Assembly: GCA_027924645.1 (NCBI GenBank) | Contig: BSBN01000233.1 | Location: forward strand, 10,372,501 to 10,436,500 | Direction: 5' to 3' | Length of the DNA stretch: 64,000 bases | DNA from: Cunninghamia lanceolata | Lineage: Eukaryota > Streptophyta > Pinopsida > Cupressales > Cupressaceae | Shown: positions 20,801-31,817 of the stretch, in pieces | How the letters are laid out: every line of letters begins with the position of its first letter | Position numbering within the stretch: the first letter of the stretch is position 1 | Made by a program: the position numbers and the translations under genes | The notes under the pieces: generated by a model | What the model was told of the DNA's origin: nothing | Seen by the model: only the letters and a program-made list of their open reading frames with translations | Database searches by the model: none

Positions 20801-22338
20801 AAATCAATCTGTTGATTCTCATACTCATCTATGCAGTGCAAAAATTTCAGCAAATCCCTATCATCATTAAAAACTTGCCAACTGCATATGTTTTCTGGTA
20901 TGGCAGGCCTAATTTTAACTTCTACATCTGTGACACCTGACAGAGTGATGTCATCTGGCCTTATTGCAACATTGGCCAAGAAATCAGCCATAACATTTTT
21001 TGACCTTTCTACCCAGCCAATTGAAAATGCATCAAATAACTCAATAGTATCCCAAACAGCATGCTTGTATTGTTTCAGTCTTTTATTCTTTGCAGCATAC
21101 TTATTTCTGATTTGGGATACAATCAGCTCAGAGTCTCCAAATACTCTTAACATTTTAATTCCATGTTTGAGAGCAATATTCAGGCCTAAAAGTAAAGCCT
21201 CATATTCTGCAATATTATTTGTGCAATCAAACCTCAGCAAGAAAGAGGATTTGAGGAGCTTACCAGTTGGAGACAGGAAGACAACTCCAGCTCCAGAACC
21301 TTCTTTTGCACAAGCTCCATCAAAAAACATGGTCCACAATCCTTGCTGATCCAGCTCTTCAGTGCAGACATTTTTCTTTTCATCCTCTGTATTATCTGAG
21401 ACAACCCTGAAGTTATCATAGTCAGTGTCCACAAAGCATACCTGTTCATTTGCTTCTTGGTCTTCCACTGTCTCTGATGATCTCTGCTCTCTGATTAACT
21501 TGACATCCCTGCCATTCATTGGAATCATGGCATATGACAGGTCCAGCTGCATACTTCCACCTATTAGTGCTGCCCATCTTCTTGACAGCAGCATACCATA
21601 CTGTGGCTTGATGTCAACCACTGTTATATTCATCTTATTTTTCTTTTCAGGAAATGCTGCCAGTTTGAAATCCACATCCTTCATGATTCCAATAACTGGT
21701 ACCTCTCTGGCATCCATTGCATAGCATTTTCCACATGCCTTGTCAATTTTTAATCCTGTTTGTTGCATGATAGCCAAAGGCATGACATTTGTGGATGCTC
21801 CAGAGTCAAGCATACAATTTCTAATTATTTTACCATTTATGACCAGGGAAACATAAAATGGTTCCACCTGTGAAGGACACTTTGTCATGGTCATTCCTAA
21901 ATAGACTTCAGGAGTCTCATCCTCTTCATTGCACATGACCTGTTTCTCACCCTGGGTCTGATCATTTTGCTTAGCTTGAAAAGGTACCCCTGAGATTAGG
22001 GATATTGTCCTATTCTTGATCTCTTCCACCTTCATGAGTTCCATAAGTGGAACAGAGACCTTTACCTGAGTGAGGATCTGGGCTATATCAAATGGAGCAT
22101 AGTTTTGTACAACAGTTGTAGCTTGCTCCACAATCTTGCTTTTATCCTGAGCTGACTTAGCTTTCATTCTCATAGTTCCCTGATCATCATTCCTGTCTTG
22201 GGAACCTCTACTTTGATCTTCAGCCTGAGGGGTTTTGTTTTCTGGTCCTTGGAAATCATGACCTGTTCTGTATCTAAAGCTCTGCTTGTTATTTACCCAC
22301 TGCCTTTTTTGTGGTTCAGTTCCTTTATGACCATGCAT
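17863..22338 (-). CDS. pol: Pol polyprotein, copy 2
   Basis: Intact 1,491-codon frame with all domains described for copy 1 (8498-12973), including YQDD and the degenerate second RNase H. By eye the only protein change from copy 1 is Ala76 to Val in the region before the protease; copy 4 shares it. The 38-codon open stretch 22339-22452 links it in frame to the gag stop. Potentially functional. Confidence 0.93.
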   Translation of the reverse strand: MHGHKGTEPQKRQWVNNKQSFRYRTGHDFQGPENKTPQAEDQSRGSQDRNDDQGTMRMKAKSAQDKSKIVEQATTVVQNYAPFDIAQILTQVKVSVPLMELMKVEEIKNRTISLISGVPFQAKQNDQTQGEKQVMCNEEDETPEVYLGMTMTKCPSQVEPFYVSLVINGKIIRNCMLDSGASTNVMPLAIMQQTGLKIDKACGKCYAMDAREVPVIGIMKDVDFKLAAFPEKKNKMNITVVDIKPQYGMLLSRRWAALIGGSMQLDLSYAMIPMNGRDVKLIREQRSSETVEDQEANEQVCFVDTDYDNFRVVSDNTEDEKKNVCTEELDQQGLWTMFFDGACAKEGSGAGVVFLSPTGKLLKSSFLLRFDCTNNIAEYEALLLGLNIALKHGIKMLRVFGDSELIVSQIRNKYAAKNKRLKQYKHAVWDTIELFDAFSIGWVERSKNVMADFLANVAIRPDDITLSGVTDVEVKIRPAIPENICSWQVFNDDRDLLKFLHCIDEYENQQIDFQAFVETVNGKETLVGKEIIQLKTNKIPRGLVALERAFDSRDKMVTKTSPTNKEDLEEINLGTSQAPQKVYIGKQLKPHIRSMLIALLKRYKHVFAWSYEDLKAYREDLFQHEIPLKPEAKPFRQRQRPINPTLAPKMQEELKRLRDAGIIVPIRHSTWVSNLVPVRKKNGDIRLCVDFRNLNVSSLKDNYPLPNMEAMLQRVTGCELLSMMDGFSGYNQVKVKESEQYKTAFTTPWGTYVYVRMPFGLTNAGATFQRAMDVAFAGLIDSILAVYQDDLTAYSKKEEQHCLHLEQIFIRALEYGISLNPKKCAFGVVEGKLLGHIVSKDGVRIDPERVAAIDRIQMPKTVKGVQSFFGQVNFVRRFVPNFAEITRNISKMMKKDATVNWEREATESFQNIKEAIKMAPVLKSPDFSRPFQVFSFASFHTVAACLLQKNEEGFEQPIAFFSMSLQASELKYDIMEKQAYALVRAIKSFRPYLVGSHIIAYVPHAAVKDIFTQQEVTGRRCRWINKLQEFNIDIQVTKLIRGQGLAKMMAQSNLEACQVNAVQDENVNVSGSEWYKDIVYYLQNLNCPSHFSDNQKRTLKLHAIRYVVVQGELYWKNPDGVLLRCVDKNMANNILIDMHKGLCGGHYTAQTTAHKILRAGYWWPTLFSDAQRLVRKCDPCQRFSGKLKYHGALPLRTAPVDAPFQQWGIDFIGEIADKSSGGHSWILVATDYFTKWIEAIPTKRATSKVVTDFILENIIIRFGVPSKIITDNAMCFRSGEFVDFCNRYGISLSYTSPYHPQGNGQAESSNRSIMKIVKRILDKNKRAWDSKLNLAVWADRVTVKRAIGKSPFELVYGASARLPINNLLPVYRFIQENDEDIEDPMTERVNQLVALDEDRRRAHQINLKRQQGMKYQFDRRTTKRKFQVNDLVLIWNAKDQEKGKHGKFQPLWMGPYQVCNTHGEDSYFLQALDGEILELPVHGQFLKFYFA

Positions 22339-22452
22339 CTGCTGACCTGCAGAAATATCTTCTGGCTGATGTGGGCTGCCAACCTGATTTTTACCTCTGA
22401 GATTGTAGTTGCTCTTGACCTGAGCAACTGCTGCAGCTGTGAAGGCTCTGAT

Positions 22453-24318
22453 TTACTCATCAGAAGGTCGGTGTAAGCTACTCAGAAAATTGTGTGAGTT
22501 CTGAGCATACACATAATTATCCTCATGACCTTCATCATATGGGGACTGTTGGCAGGCCTGAACCTGATCATCTGTCTTCTCATCAGCACCATATAGAGTA
22601 TATCCATTGCCTATAGACATCATGTTAACATCATCATCCTGCACATGATGTGGCTCATTGCACTCATTACAAGATGTAGCATTATCATACAAAGATTGGG
22701 CAATCATGCACTGTGACTGTGAATGTGGCATCTGACAGATTATACACCACGGAGCATCATCAGCAATATTTATAGTTTTCTTCAGGGGATCAGGAGTTTC
22801 CTTGGCATGTTGAGCCCTCTGACTTGTGTTGTTACGTGGATATACAGGCTTACCATCATGCCAACTGGTGTTATAAGGCATATCATGTAATGATGGCCTC
22901 TTTTCCTGTCTTTGATAGACTTGCCTATCAGGACCCATCCCCTTTTCACTTCTAGCTAATCTATAGCTCAGGTCCTTAACAACATTTGCCAGTTTGTCTA
23001 TCTTATCTTCAGGAGCAGATGTACTACCTTGAGTGTTCTGAGGCTTATTTGGATTCTGCAGAATTTTTACATCATCCCTTCTATTTGTCTTGCCTGATGC
23101 TTTCCTATTGTTTTCAATATTTACTGCAATCCTGAAAGCATCCCTGAGAGTGGCAGGACCTTTATCTCTCAGTCCATATGCAGTCTTTGCATCAAAGGCA
23201 TTGATGTACAAAATTATGCACATAGGTTCATTTGGCCTCATATGATGTGGCAATTTGTTCAACACTTTAGTAAATCTTGCATTAAAGTCTGCAACCTGTT
23301 CATTTGACCCTTTGGTGATGCTGGTGAACTCATTTACAAAGAAGCTAGGGTCAGTTTTATCACCATATTGCTCCTTGAATATCCTCTTAAAATCATCCCA
23401 TGATGATATGCTCCGGTCAGGCAGATTCCTGTACCATTCTCTTGCCTCATCTATTAAGGATTGCATGAAGGACTTCATGAAAACATCCTCATGCTCAACC
23501 TCAAAATTATCCATGACATTTTGGAAGGCCTTTAGATGATCTTCTCCTGACACTGTATTGTTTCCTGAAAACTTAGGCACTTGCAGCCTCAGATGCTTAT
23601 CAATGGGGTTAGGATACCCAGGAATACCATCAAACACCAGCTGCCTGAATCTGTCCAACTGCATGGGCTGTCTGTTTGGCTGATTAACATTAACATTTCT
23701 ATTTGCATTTTGATTTCCTGCATTGTTTAGTGGTATCCTAGCATCATTCACATTTTGTCTGTCATCATGATGCTGATGATGCACTTCATATCTTTGCTGA
23801 TGTCTTTGCATATTTGCATTCTCTAGAGTAGGAACTGAATTATTCTGGGCAGTTCTCAAGGCTTGCACTTTCTGCTGTATATCATCTCTGATTTTCATGG
23901 CTTGTAGGTATTCTAGTTCTGCTCTTAGGCTTTTGATTTCTTCAGCTAGCTGTTCATCCTTAGGTCTGGAGGTAGATGGTCTCATACCATTTGGGTCATC
24001 ATCTTCATCATCCCTTAGGGACTCTGCCTCTTCAAACCTCTCACTTGGGTCTAGAAAAGGGCGTTCTTGGAACACCTCTGACCTCATTCTGATACTACCA
24101 CCCTGTTGCCTCTCATATGCACCTTGGATATCAGCTTCTGCACTTGAAAAATAAGGAGCATGCTGTCCTGATGGCCTAGGGTTATCTTGTACCTCATCAC
24201 TTTTTCTGGGGGAGCTCTCATGACTAACTGAGACAGTTCCCTTTCTTCTATACATCATTCTTTTTGTTAATGGTAACTCTTCAAATAGAGGATTTTGTTG
24301 GGATCTTCTCCCCTGCAT
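22453..24318 (-). CDS. gag: Gag polyprotein, copy 2
   Basis: Intact 621 codons. It differs from copy 1 at residue 256 (Met to Val), just before the Gag core motif SGEDHLKAFQ, and shares this change with copies 4 and 5. Zinc knuckle, coiled coil and the in-frame TAA (22453-22455) are unchanged. Expressed, if at all, from LTR3. Confidence 0.93.
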   Translation of the reverse strand: MQGRRSQQNPLFEELPLTKRMMYRRKGTVSVSHESSPRKSDEVQDNPRPSGQHAPYFSSAEADIQGAYERQQGGSIRMRSEVFQERPFLDPSERFEEAESLRDDEDDDPNGMRPSTSRPKDEQLAEEIKSLRAELEYLQAMKIRDDIQQKVQALRTAQNNSVPTLENANMQRHQQRYEVHHQHHDDRQNVNDARIPLNNAGNQNANRNVNVNQPNRQPMQLDRFRQLVFDGIPGYPNPIDKHLRLQVPKFSGNNTVSGEDHLKAFQNVMDNFEVEHEDVFMKSFMQSLIDEAREWYRNLPDRSISSWDDFKRIFKEQYGDKTDPSFFVNEFTSITKGSNEQVADFNARFTKVLNKLPHHMRPNEPMCIILYINAFDAKTAYGLRDKGPATLRDAFRIAVNIENNRKASGKTNRRDDVKILQNPNKPQNTQGSTSAPEDKIDKLANVVKDLSYRLARSEKGMGPDRQVYQRQEKRPSLHDMPYNTSWHDGKPVYPRNNTSQRAQHAKETPDPLKKTINIADDAPWCIICQMPHSQSQCMIAQSLYDNATSCNECNEPHHVQDDDVNMMSIGNGYTLYGADEKTDDQVQACQQSPYDEGHEDNYVYAQNSHNFLSSLHRPSDE

Positions 24319-24499
24319 ATAATTTTACTTTGACCGGTTGGGAGATTACTTCGGAGTCGCCACCTATTTCTAGGAATTGTTTTCTTCTGAAAACCAGGGT
24401 TCTTTCACAAGGTTCCCCAGGGTGTTTTCTTCTGTTGCTGACTCAGATGGGTCACATATATATCACTGGAGATGATTAGATAGCACTTTTACTCCTCAG

Positions 24500-24517
24500 T
24501 CCCCAGCGGAGTCGCCA
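24500..24517 (-). other. Primer binding site (tRNA-Arg), copy 2
   Basis: Same 18-nt tRNA-Arg complement as at 15135-15152, again 5 nt from the LTR edge at 24523. Confidence 0.85.
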
Positions 24518-24522
24518 ATTTC

Positions 24523-27083
24523 TGTTGACTTTTTCCCAGACTGGATGCTTATTCCCAGATATCCCTACAAGGTAGCCATCAGTGATCAACAGGAGCTCTG
24601 GGCCAGGGGGTCAACAGTATAGGAGATAGACTCTATATTTTATCTCCTCTTCTTCTTCAGGCTCTGCAAGACCTAGGGGGGTATTCCCTACTCAACATCC
24701 ATGAGGATATGCATGCAAGGCTGGGATGTTGACAGAAAGCAGATAGTCCTCCTGTAAGTAGACCAAAACTGAAAGATAAGGGCAAAGGGGCTAGCTTTGG
24801 GCCTATTTGCAGTTGTAGACAGAGGACTGAGGTTCCTAAAACTAACTCTAATGTCCTAATGTTGGTTTTAGATTTTGCTTTGGAGTTTAAGTGTGGATGC
24901 AAAGCTGGATATGGTTATAACACAAAACAAAGCATGATTGGTGCCTATCCAGGGCCTGGAGTCAGTAGACATACACCTGTGAATGATCAGCATAAACAAC
25001 TAAAACTGGATTTCAAGGGGATATATGTGATACCTGCCTTACAGGCATCTCCCAATACAAAGTGTTAGGTTATCTCTACTTATGGTATCCCTACTGCAGT
25101 ATATCCCTCCCAATGTTCAACCTGAAAACAGTTTAATCTACCCCTTGAATAGAAGTTAAAAGATCAGACATTCAACACAGGAATTCTATGCTCTAGAATC
25201 TAAACATTACCAAACATCCAGATTCAGAAGAAGGATACATGCAATACTGGAGACAGAATTAACACAGCACATGCCAAACAGCATTTCTCATATAAGTTTA
25301 ATCATGAAATCAGTGGGTTCATGCCAAAAACAAACAACAAGAGATACATAAACTCACAGGTAAGCTGTACAGAGCAACCAAATCAGCTTGTCATGCATTA
25401 CAGAGCCAAAATCATCAACTTTCAACAACCACAAATGAACAACACAACCTGCTTATAACAGCCAGGTAGGTGCTCAGCAATTAATTACATTGTTGACCAA
25501 AATTTCGCCAGATACACAGTATCATGGAAATGGCGCTCAAACACAACCGGATTGGCGCCCAAACTTGAATGCAGCAGGTGGGGGAGGAGACAGGAAGATT
25601 TCTCGAGCCCTGCGCCATCATCCGCTAATTGACACCTCCAGTCGGGTACAAGATAGACCCACGCCATCGCCCACACCTCTGCAACAATCGCCATTAATGG
25701 CGCACCAACCCGCGGCCTTGGGAAAACCATCAAACAGACCATCGCAAGCTTTTCCCGCCGAGACTCATCATCATGATATTTGAAAATGCAGGATATCAAT
25801 ATCCCACATGCACCCCGCGATGACCTCAATAACGCCTTATATACTAGGTCATGAGCATATATCACGTCGGTGCTTTTGCTCCTGACGACATTAGTATATA
25901 ACTTCATCATCATCATCTTCCAGCAGCGTGATATCCTGTTGTTCGAAAAATCACCCTGACGTCATCATGATATTTGAAATATAACCTTCATGATAATCGG
26001 CACAACCTGATCCTTCGGAGGAACATCCTCCTGCTGAGCTTATAACAAAAGTCTGGCCGATGAACATCCTGATGACGTCATCATCATATTCACATCATCA
26101 TGATATTCGGAAGACAACCGGATATTTGGAAATATCCTCCTGATGTTCAAATATCAGGTTGCACTTGTAGCTCCTCTATAAGATCGGGGCGATAACTGAA
26201 TATGATGATGCTGCTTGAAAAGATCACCCTCAATAGATAACGCGCGAAGCTAGCAGGCGGATATCTCCTTGATATCAACATCATCATGATGTTCGAACAA
26301 ACATATATCCGGGTGATATGAAAATATCACCCCCTCCTTCGCGAATATCATGATGCAGATAGGCAGAAAGAAAAATATCACCCTGATATACGGATGACGT
26401 CAGCATCATCAGGATGAGAAACAAAGAACAAGAAGTGATACAACATCATCAGGATGATATTGACTAAGATCATCCTGACGTTCCAAAATATGATGACCCT
26501 AGTGAATATCGGGTCGCAATTACAACTCTTCAACAACATCATCAGGATGATGTTAACCAAGATCACCCGATGATAAAAATATCACCCCAGCGAAATATCA
26601 TGAAGGCAGAAAATATGATGACCTCCGCAAGCAGCAGGATGATAACTGGAAATATGATGATGATGAACACGACCCTTAGGAAAAAACAAGTTAGGTCGAG
26701 CAATTCAAAGAATAAGCAACATCATCATCATGCTCGCGCAAGGTGATAAATGGAAGATCACCGGAGACTTTGAAACATCACCCTCGCAAGCAGATCAGGG
26801 CGCACTGTAGCTCGGCAGCATCATCATGATAAAAACCAAACATCACCCGATGACTGAATATGATGATGACGATGAAAAACCCAGTCGACGAAGAACACGA
26901 TGATGCAGACCCACGAAGACAAGATGATGATGATGACCTCCTCCTCAGGAAAACATGATGCTGCAGTTGAAAAATGCTGAGGAGGTCCAACACTTAGAAA
27001 AAATGGGCAAGAAGATAAAGGCTTCAAATGAAGAAACCTCCTGATCATGATAAATCAACCCCTGGTCAAAATGAGTGTCAACA
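24523..27083 (-). repeat. LTR3 (shared by internal regions 2 and 3)
   Basis: 2,561 bp. It carries A-type variants (A at the site equal to 6897, G at the site equal to 7379). It shares CCAAATCAGC (25378-25387) with LTR5 and GATAACGCGCG (near 26236) with LTR6, so it is a mosaic relative to its neighbours. Confidence 0.95.
25837..26402 (-). promoter_or_regulatory. Putative promoter block of LTR3, driving copy 2
   Basis: TATA box TATATAAGG on the minus strand at 25837-25843; TGACGTCA at 25957-25964, 26073-26080 and 26395-26402. Placed to transcribe internal region 2. Confidence 0.5.
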
Positions 27084-27227
27084 GTGGCTCCGAATGGGGA
27101 CGTGCAGGTGAAAACCTACAGCGAGAACCAGATCTCCGGGCAGACCTGACAAAAAGCCAAAAAACGCGAGCTGTACAAGGCATTTACACTACATACATAT
27201 TTTACAAATGTGCACAGCAACCAATCA

Positions 27228-30200
27228 TTATGCAAAATAGAACTTAAGGAATTGGCCATGCACAGGCAATTCCAGAATTTCACCATCTAGGGCCTGGAGG
27301 AAATAAGAATCCTCCCCATGAGTATTGCAAACCTGATATGGGCCCATCCATAAGGGCTGAAATTTGCCATGTTTACCCTTTTCCTGATCTTTAGCATTCC
27401 AAATAAGCACCAGATCATTTACTTGAAACTTCCTTTTTGTAGTTCTCCTGTCAAACTGATATTTCATCCCTTGTTGTCTTTTGAGATTGATCTGGTGGGC
27501 TCTCCTTCTGTCTTCATCCAATGCAACCAGCTGATTCACTCTTTCTGTCATGGGATCTTCAATGTCCTCATCATTTTCCTGAATGAACCTGTAAACTGGT
27601 AGGAGATTGTTTATGGGCAGTCTAGCTGATGCACCATATACTAGCTCAAAAGGTGACTTCCCAATAGCCCTTTTCACAGTCACTCTGTCAGCCCATACTG
27701 CTAAATTCAACTTTGAGTCCCAAGCTCTCTTGTTCTTGTCCAGTATCCTCTTGACAATTTTCATGATGCTCCTATTGCTTGATTCTGCTTGACCATTTCC
27801 TTGTGGGTGATATGGTGATGTATATGACAGGCTTATCCCATACCTGTTGCAAAAATCAACAAACTCACCTGATCTGAAGCACATAGCATTATCAGTGATT
27901 ATTTTAGATGGTACTCCAAACCTGATGATGATGTTCTCTAGTATGAAGTCTGTCACCACCTTACTTGTAGCTCTTTTAGTTGGAATGGCCTCAATCCATT
28001 TGGTAAAGTAGTCAGTTGCCACCAAAATCCAACTGTGTCCCCCACTTGATTTGTCTGCAATTTCCCCTATAAAATCAATTCCCCATTGCTGGAATGGAGC
28101 ATCCACAGGTGCAGTTCTGAGGGGTAAAGCACCATGATATTTCAGCTTTCCTGAGAATCTCTGGCAAGGGTCACATTTTCTTACTAACCTCTGTGCATCT
28201 GAAAAGAGAGTGGGCCACCAATATCCTGCCCTGAGAATTTTATGAGCTGTTGTTTGGGCAGTATAATGGCCACCACACAATCCTTTATGCATGTCAATCA
28301 AAATATTGTTAGCCATATTCTTATCCACACATCTCAGCAGCACACCATCAGGATTTTTCCAGTACAGCTCACCTTGAACAACAACATACCTGATTGCATG
28401 TAGCTTCAGAGTCCTCTTTTGATTGTCACTGAAATGGGAAGGACAATTCAGATTTTGCAAATAATAGACAATATCCTTGTACCATTCAGATCCTGATACA
28501 TTTACATTCTCATCTTGGACTGCATTAACTTGGCATGCTTCCAAGTTTGACTGTGCCATCATCTTGGCTAATCCTTGTCCCCTTATCAATTTAGTAACTT
28601 GTATGTCTATGTTGAATTCCTGCAGTTTGTTTATCCATCTGCACCTTCTTCCAGTCACCTCCTGCTGAGTGAATATGTCTTTGACTGCAGCATGAGGTAC
28701 ATATGCAATTATATGTGACCCTACCAAGTATGGTCTGAAACTTTTAATGGCTCTAACAAGTGCATATGCCTGCTTTTCCATAATATCATATTTCAACTCA
28801 GAGGCCTGCAGGGACATACTGAAGAAAGCAATGGGCTGTTCAAAACCCTCTTCATTTTTCTGTAACAAACATGCAGCTACAGTATGAAAGGAAGCAAATG
28901 AGAACACCTGGAATGGCCTAGAAAAATCAGGAGATTTAAGAACAGGGGCCATCTTTATTGCCTCTTTGATATTCTGAAATGATTCTGTTGCTTCCCTTTC
29001 CCAGTTGACAGTTGCATCCTTCTTCATCATCTTGGAAATGTTCCTTGTGATCTCTGCAAAGTTGGGAACAAATCTTCTGACAAAGTTTACCTGTCCAAAG
29101 AAGGACTGAACTCCTTTCACAGTTTTTGGCATTTGGATCCTGTCAATAGCTGCCACTCTCTCTGGATCTATCCTGACTCCATCCTTGGAAACAATGTGTC
29201 CCAGAAGTTTTCCTTCAACTACTCCAAAGGCACACTTCTTTGGGTTTAGAGAAATACCATATTCTAGTGCTCTTATAAAAATCTGCTCCAGATGCAAACA
29301 GTGCTGCTCTTCCTTCTTTGAGTAGGCAGTCAGGTCATCCTGATATACTGCCAGGATTGAATCAATCAGCCCTGCAAAAGCAACATCCATTGCTCTTTGA
29401 AATGTAGCACCTGCATTTGTTAGTCCAAATGGCATTCTAACATACACATATGTTCCCCATGGAGTGGTAAAGGCAGTCTTATACTGTTCTGATTCCTTTA
29501 CCTTTACCTGATTATATCCTGAAAATCCATCCATCATGGATAGGAGTTCACAACCAGTCACTCTCTGCAACATAGCCTCCATATTAGGCAATGGATAGTT
29601 ATCCTTCAAAGAGGATACATTCAAGTTCCTGAAATCCACACAAAGCCTAATATCACCATTCTTTTTCCTGACTGGGACAAGGTTAGACACCCAAGTTGAA
29701 TGTCTGATGGGCACAATTATTCCAGCATCCCTGAGCCTTTTGAGTTCTTCCTGCATCTTGGGAGCTAAGGTAGGATTTATAGGCCTTTGCCTCTGTCTAA
29801 ATGGCTTAGCTTCAGGCTTCAGTGGGATCTCATGCTGGAATAAGTCTTCTCTATAAGCTTTTAGGTCCTCATATGACCAAGCAAAAACATGTTTATACCT
29901 TTTTAGCAATGCAATCAGCATACTTCTTATGTGTGGTTTGAGCTGTTTGCCAATATATACCTTCTGAGGGGCCTGAGATGTCCCCAAATTTATTTCTTCT
30001 AAATCCTCCTTATTTGTGGGGGATGTCTTTGTGACCATTTTGTCTCTACTGTCAAAGGCTCTTTCCAAAGCCACTAACCCTCTAGGGATCTTGTTAGTCT
30101 TCAACTGGATGATCTCTTTTCCCACAAGGGTCTCTTTTCCATTGACAGTCTCTACAAAAGCTTGGAAATCAATCTGTTGATTCTCATACTCATCTATGCA

Positions 30201-31703
30201 GTGCAAAAATTTCAGCAAATCCCTATCATCATTAAAAACTTGCCAACTGCATATGTTTTCTGGTATGGCAGGCCTAATTTTAACTTCTACATCTGTGACA
30301 CCTGACAGAGTGATGTCATCTGGCCTTATTGCAACATTGGCCAAGAAATCAGCCATAACATTTTTTGACCTTTCTACCCAGCCAATTGAAAATGCATCAA
30401 ATAACTCAATAGTATCCCAAACAGCATGCTTGTATTGTTTCAGTCTTTTATTCTTTGCAGCATACTTATTTCTGATTTGGGATACAATCAGCTCAGAGTC
30501 TCCAAATACTCTTAACATTTTAATTCCATGTTTGAGAGCAATATTCAGGCCTAAAAGTAAAGCCTCATATTCTGCAATATTATTTGTGCAATCAAACCTC
30601 AGCAAGAAAGAGGATTTGAGGAGCTTACCAGTTGGAGACAGGAAGACAACTCCAGCTCCAGAACCTTCTTTTGCACAAGCTCCATCAAAAAACATGGTCC
30701 ACAATCCTTGCTGATCCAGCTCTTCAGTGCAGACATTTTTCTTTTCATCCTCTGTATTATCTGAGACAACCCTGAAGTTATCATAGTCAGTGTCCACAAA
30801 GCATACCTGTTCATTTGCTTCTTGGTCTTCCACTGTCTCTGATGATCTCTGCTCTCTGATTAACTTGACATCCCTGCCATTCATTGGAATCATGGCATAT
30901 GACAGGTCCAGCTGCATACTTCCACCTATTAGTGCTGCCCATCTTCTTGACAGCAGCATACCATACTGTGGCTTGATGTCAACCACTGTTATATTCATCT
31001 TATTTTTCTTTTCAGGAAATGCTGCCAGTTTGAAATCCACATCCTTCATGATTCCAATAACTGGTACCTCTCTGGCATCCATTGCATAGCATTTTCCACA
31101 TGCCTTGTCAATTTTTAATCCTGTTTGTTGCATGATAGCCAAAGGCATGACATTTGTGGATGCTCCAGAGTCAAGCATACAATTTCTAATTATTTTACCA
31201 TTTATGACCAGGGAAACATAAAATGGTTCCACCTGTGAAGGACACTTTGTCATGGTCATTCCTAAATAGACTTCAGGAGTCTCATCCTCTTCATTGCACA
31301 TGACCTGTTTCTCACCCTGGGTCTGATCATTTTGCTTAGCTTGAAAAGGTACCCCTGAGATTAGGGATATTGTCCTATTCTTGATCTCTTCCACCTTCAT
31401 GAGTTCCATAAGTGGAACAGAGACCTTTACCTGAGTGAGGATCTGGGCTATATCAAATGGAGCATAGTTTTGTACAGCAGTTGTAGCTTGCTCCACAATC
31501 TTGCTTTTATCCTGAGCTGACTTAGCTTTCATTCTCATAGTTCCCTGATCATCATTCCTGTCTTGGGAACCTCTACTTTGATCTTCAGCCTGAGGGGTTT
31601 TGTTTTCTGGTCCTTGGAAATCATGACCTGTTCTGTATCTAAAGCTCTGCTTGTTATTTACCCACTGCCTTTTTTGTGGTTCAGTTCCTTTATGACCATG
31701 CAT
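27228..31703 (-). CDS. pol: Pol polyprotein, copy 3
   Basis: Intact 1,491 codons and, as far as I can see, identical in protein to copy 1 (Ala at residue 76), although copy 2 stands between them. Domain order, YQDD site, intact aRNase H acidic residues and integrase triad are as in copy 1. Open link to the gag stop at 31704-31817. Confidence 0.93.
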   Translation of the reverse strand: MHGHKGTEPQKRQWVNNKQSFRYRTGHDFQGPENKTPQAEDQSRGSQDRNDDQGTMRMKAKSAQDKSKIVEQATTAVQNYAPFDIAQILTQVKVSVPLMELMKVEEIKNRTISLISGVPFQAKQNDQTQGEKQVMCNEEDETPEVYLGMTMTKCPSQVEPFYVSLVINGKIIRNCMLDSGASTNVMPLAIMQQTGLKIDKACGKCYAMDAREVPVIGIMKDVDFKLAAFPEKKNKMNITVVDIKPQYGMLLSRRWAALIGGSMQLDLSYAMIPMNGRDVKLIREQRSSETVEDQEANEQVCFVDTDYDNFRVVSDNTEDEKKNVCTEELDQQGLWTMFFDGACAKEGSGAGVVFLSPTGKLLKSSFLLRFDCTNNIAEYEALLLGLNIALKHGIKMLRVFGDSELIVSQIRNKYAAKNKRLKQYKHAVWDTIELFDAFSIGWVERSKNVMADFLANVAIRPDDITLSGVTDVEVKIRPAIPENICSWQVFNDDRDLLKFLHCIDEYENQQIDFQAFVETVNGKETLVGKEIIQLKTNKIPRGLVALERAFDSRDKMVTKTSPTNKEDLEEINLGTSQAPQKVYIGKQLKPHIRSMLIALLKRYKHVFAWSYEDLKAYREDLFQHEIPLKPEAKPFRQRQRPINPTLAPKMQEELKRLRDAGIIVPIRHSTWVSNLVPVRKKNGDIRLCVDFRNLNVSSLKDNYPLPNMEAMLQRVTGCELLSMMDGFSGYNQVKVKESEQYKTAFTTPWGTYVYVRMPFGLTNAGATFQRAMDVAFAGLIDSILAVYQDDLTAYSKKEEQHCLHLEQIFIRALEYGISLNPKKCAFGVVEGKLLGHIVSKDGVRIDPERVAAIDRIQMPKTVKGVQSFFGQVNFVRRFVPNFAEITRNISKMMKKDATVNWEREATESFQNIKEAIKMAPVLKSPDFSRPFQVFSFASFHTVAACLLQKNEEGFEQPIAFFSMSLQASELKYDIMEKQAYALVRAIKSFRPYLVGSHIIAYVPHAAVKDIFTQQEVTGRRCRWINKLQEFNIDIQVTKLIRGQGLAKMMAQSNLEACQVNAVQDENVNVSGSEWYKDIVYYLQNLNCPSHFSDNQKRTLKLHAIRYVVVQGELYWKNPDGVLLRCVDKNMANNILIDMHKGLCGGHYTAQTTAHKILRAGYWWPTLFSDAQRLVRKCDPCQRFSGKLKYHGALPLRTAPVDAPFQQWGIDFIGEIADKSSGGHSWILVATDYFTKWIEAIPTKRATSKVVTDFILENIIIRFGVPSKIITDNAMCFRSGEFVDFCNRYGISLSYTSPYHPQGNGQAESSNRSIMKIVKRILDKNKRAWDSKLNLAVWADRVTVKRAIGKSPFELVYGASARLPINNLLPVYRFIQENDEDIEDPMTERVNQLVALDEDRRRAHQINLKRQQGMKYQFDRRTTKRKFQVNDLVLIWNAKDQEKGKHGKFQPLWMGPYQVCNTHGEDSYFLQALDGEILELPVHGQFLKFYFA

Positions 31704-31817
31704 CTGCTGACCTGCAGAAATATCTTCTGGCTGATGTGGGCTGCCAACCTGATTTTTACCTCTGAGATTGTAGTTGCTCTTGACCTGAGCAACTGCTGCA
31801 GCTGTGAAGGCTCTGAT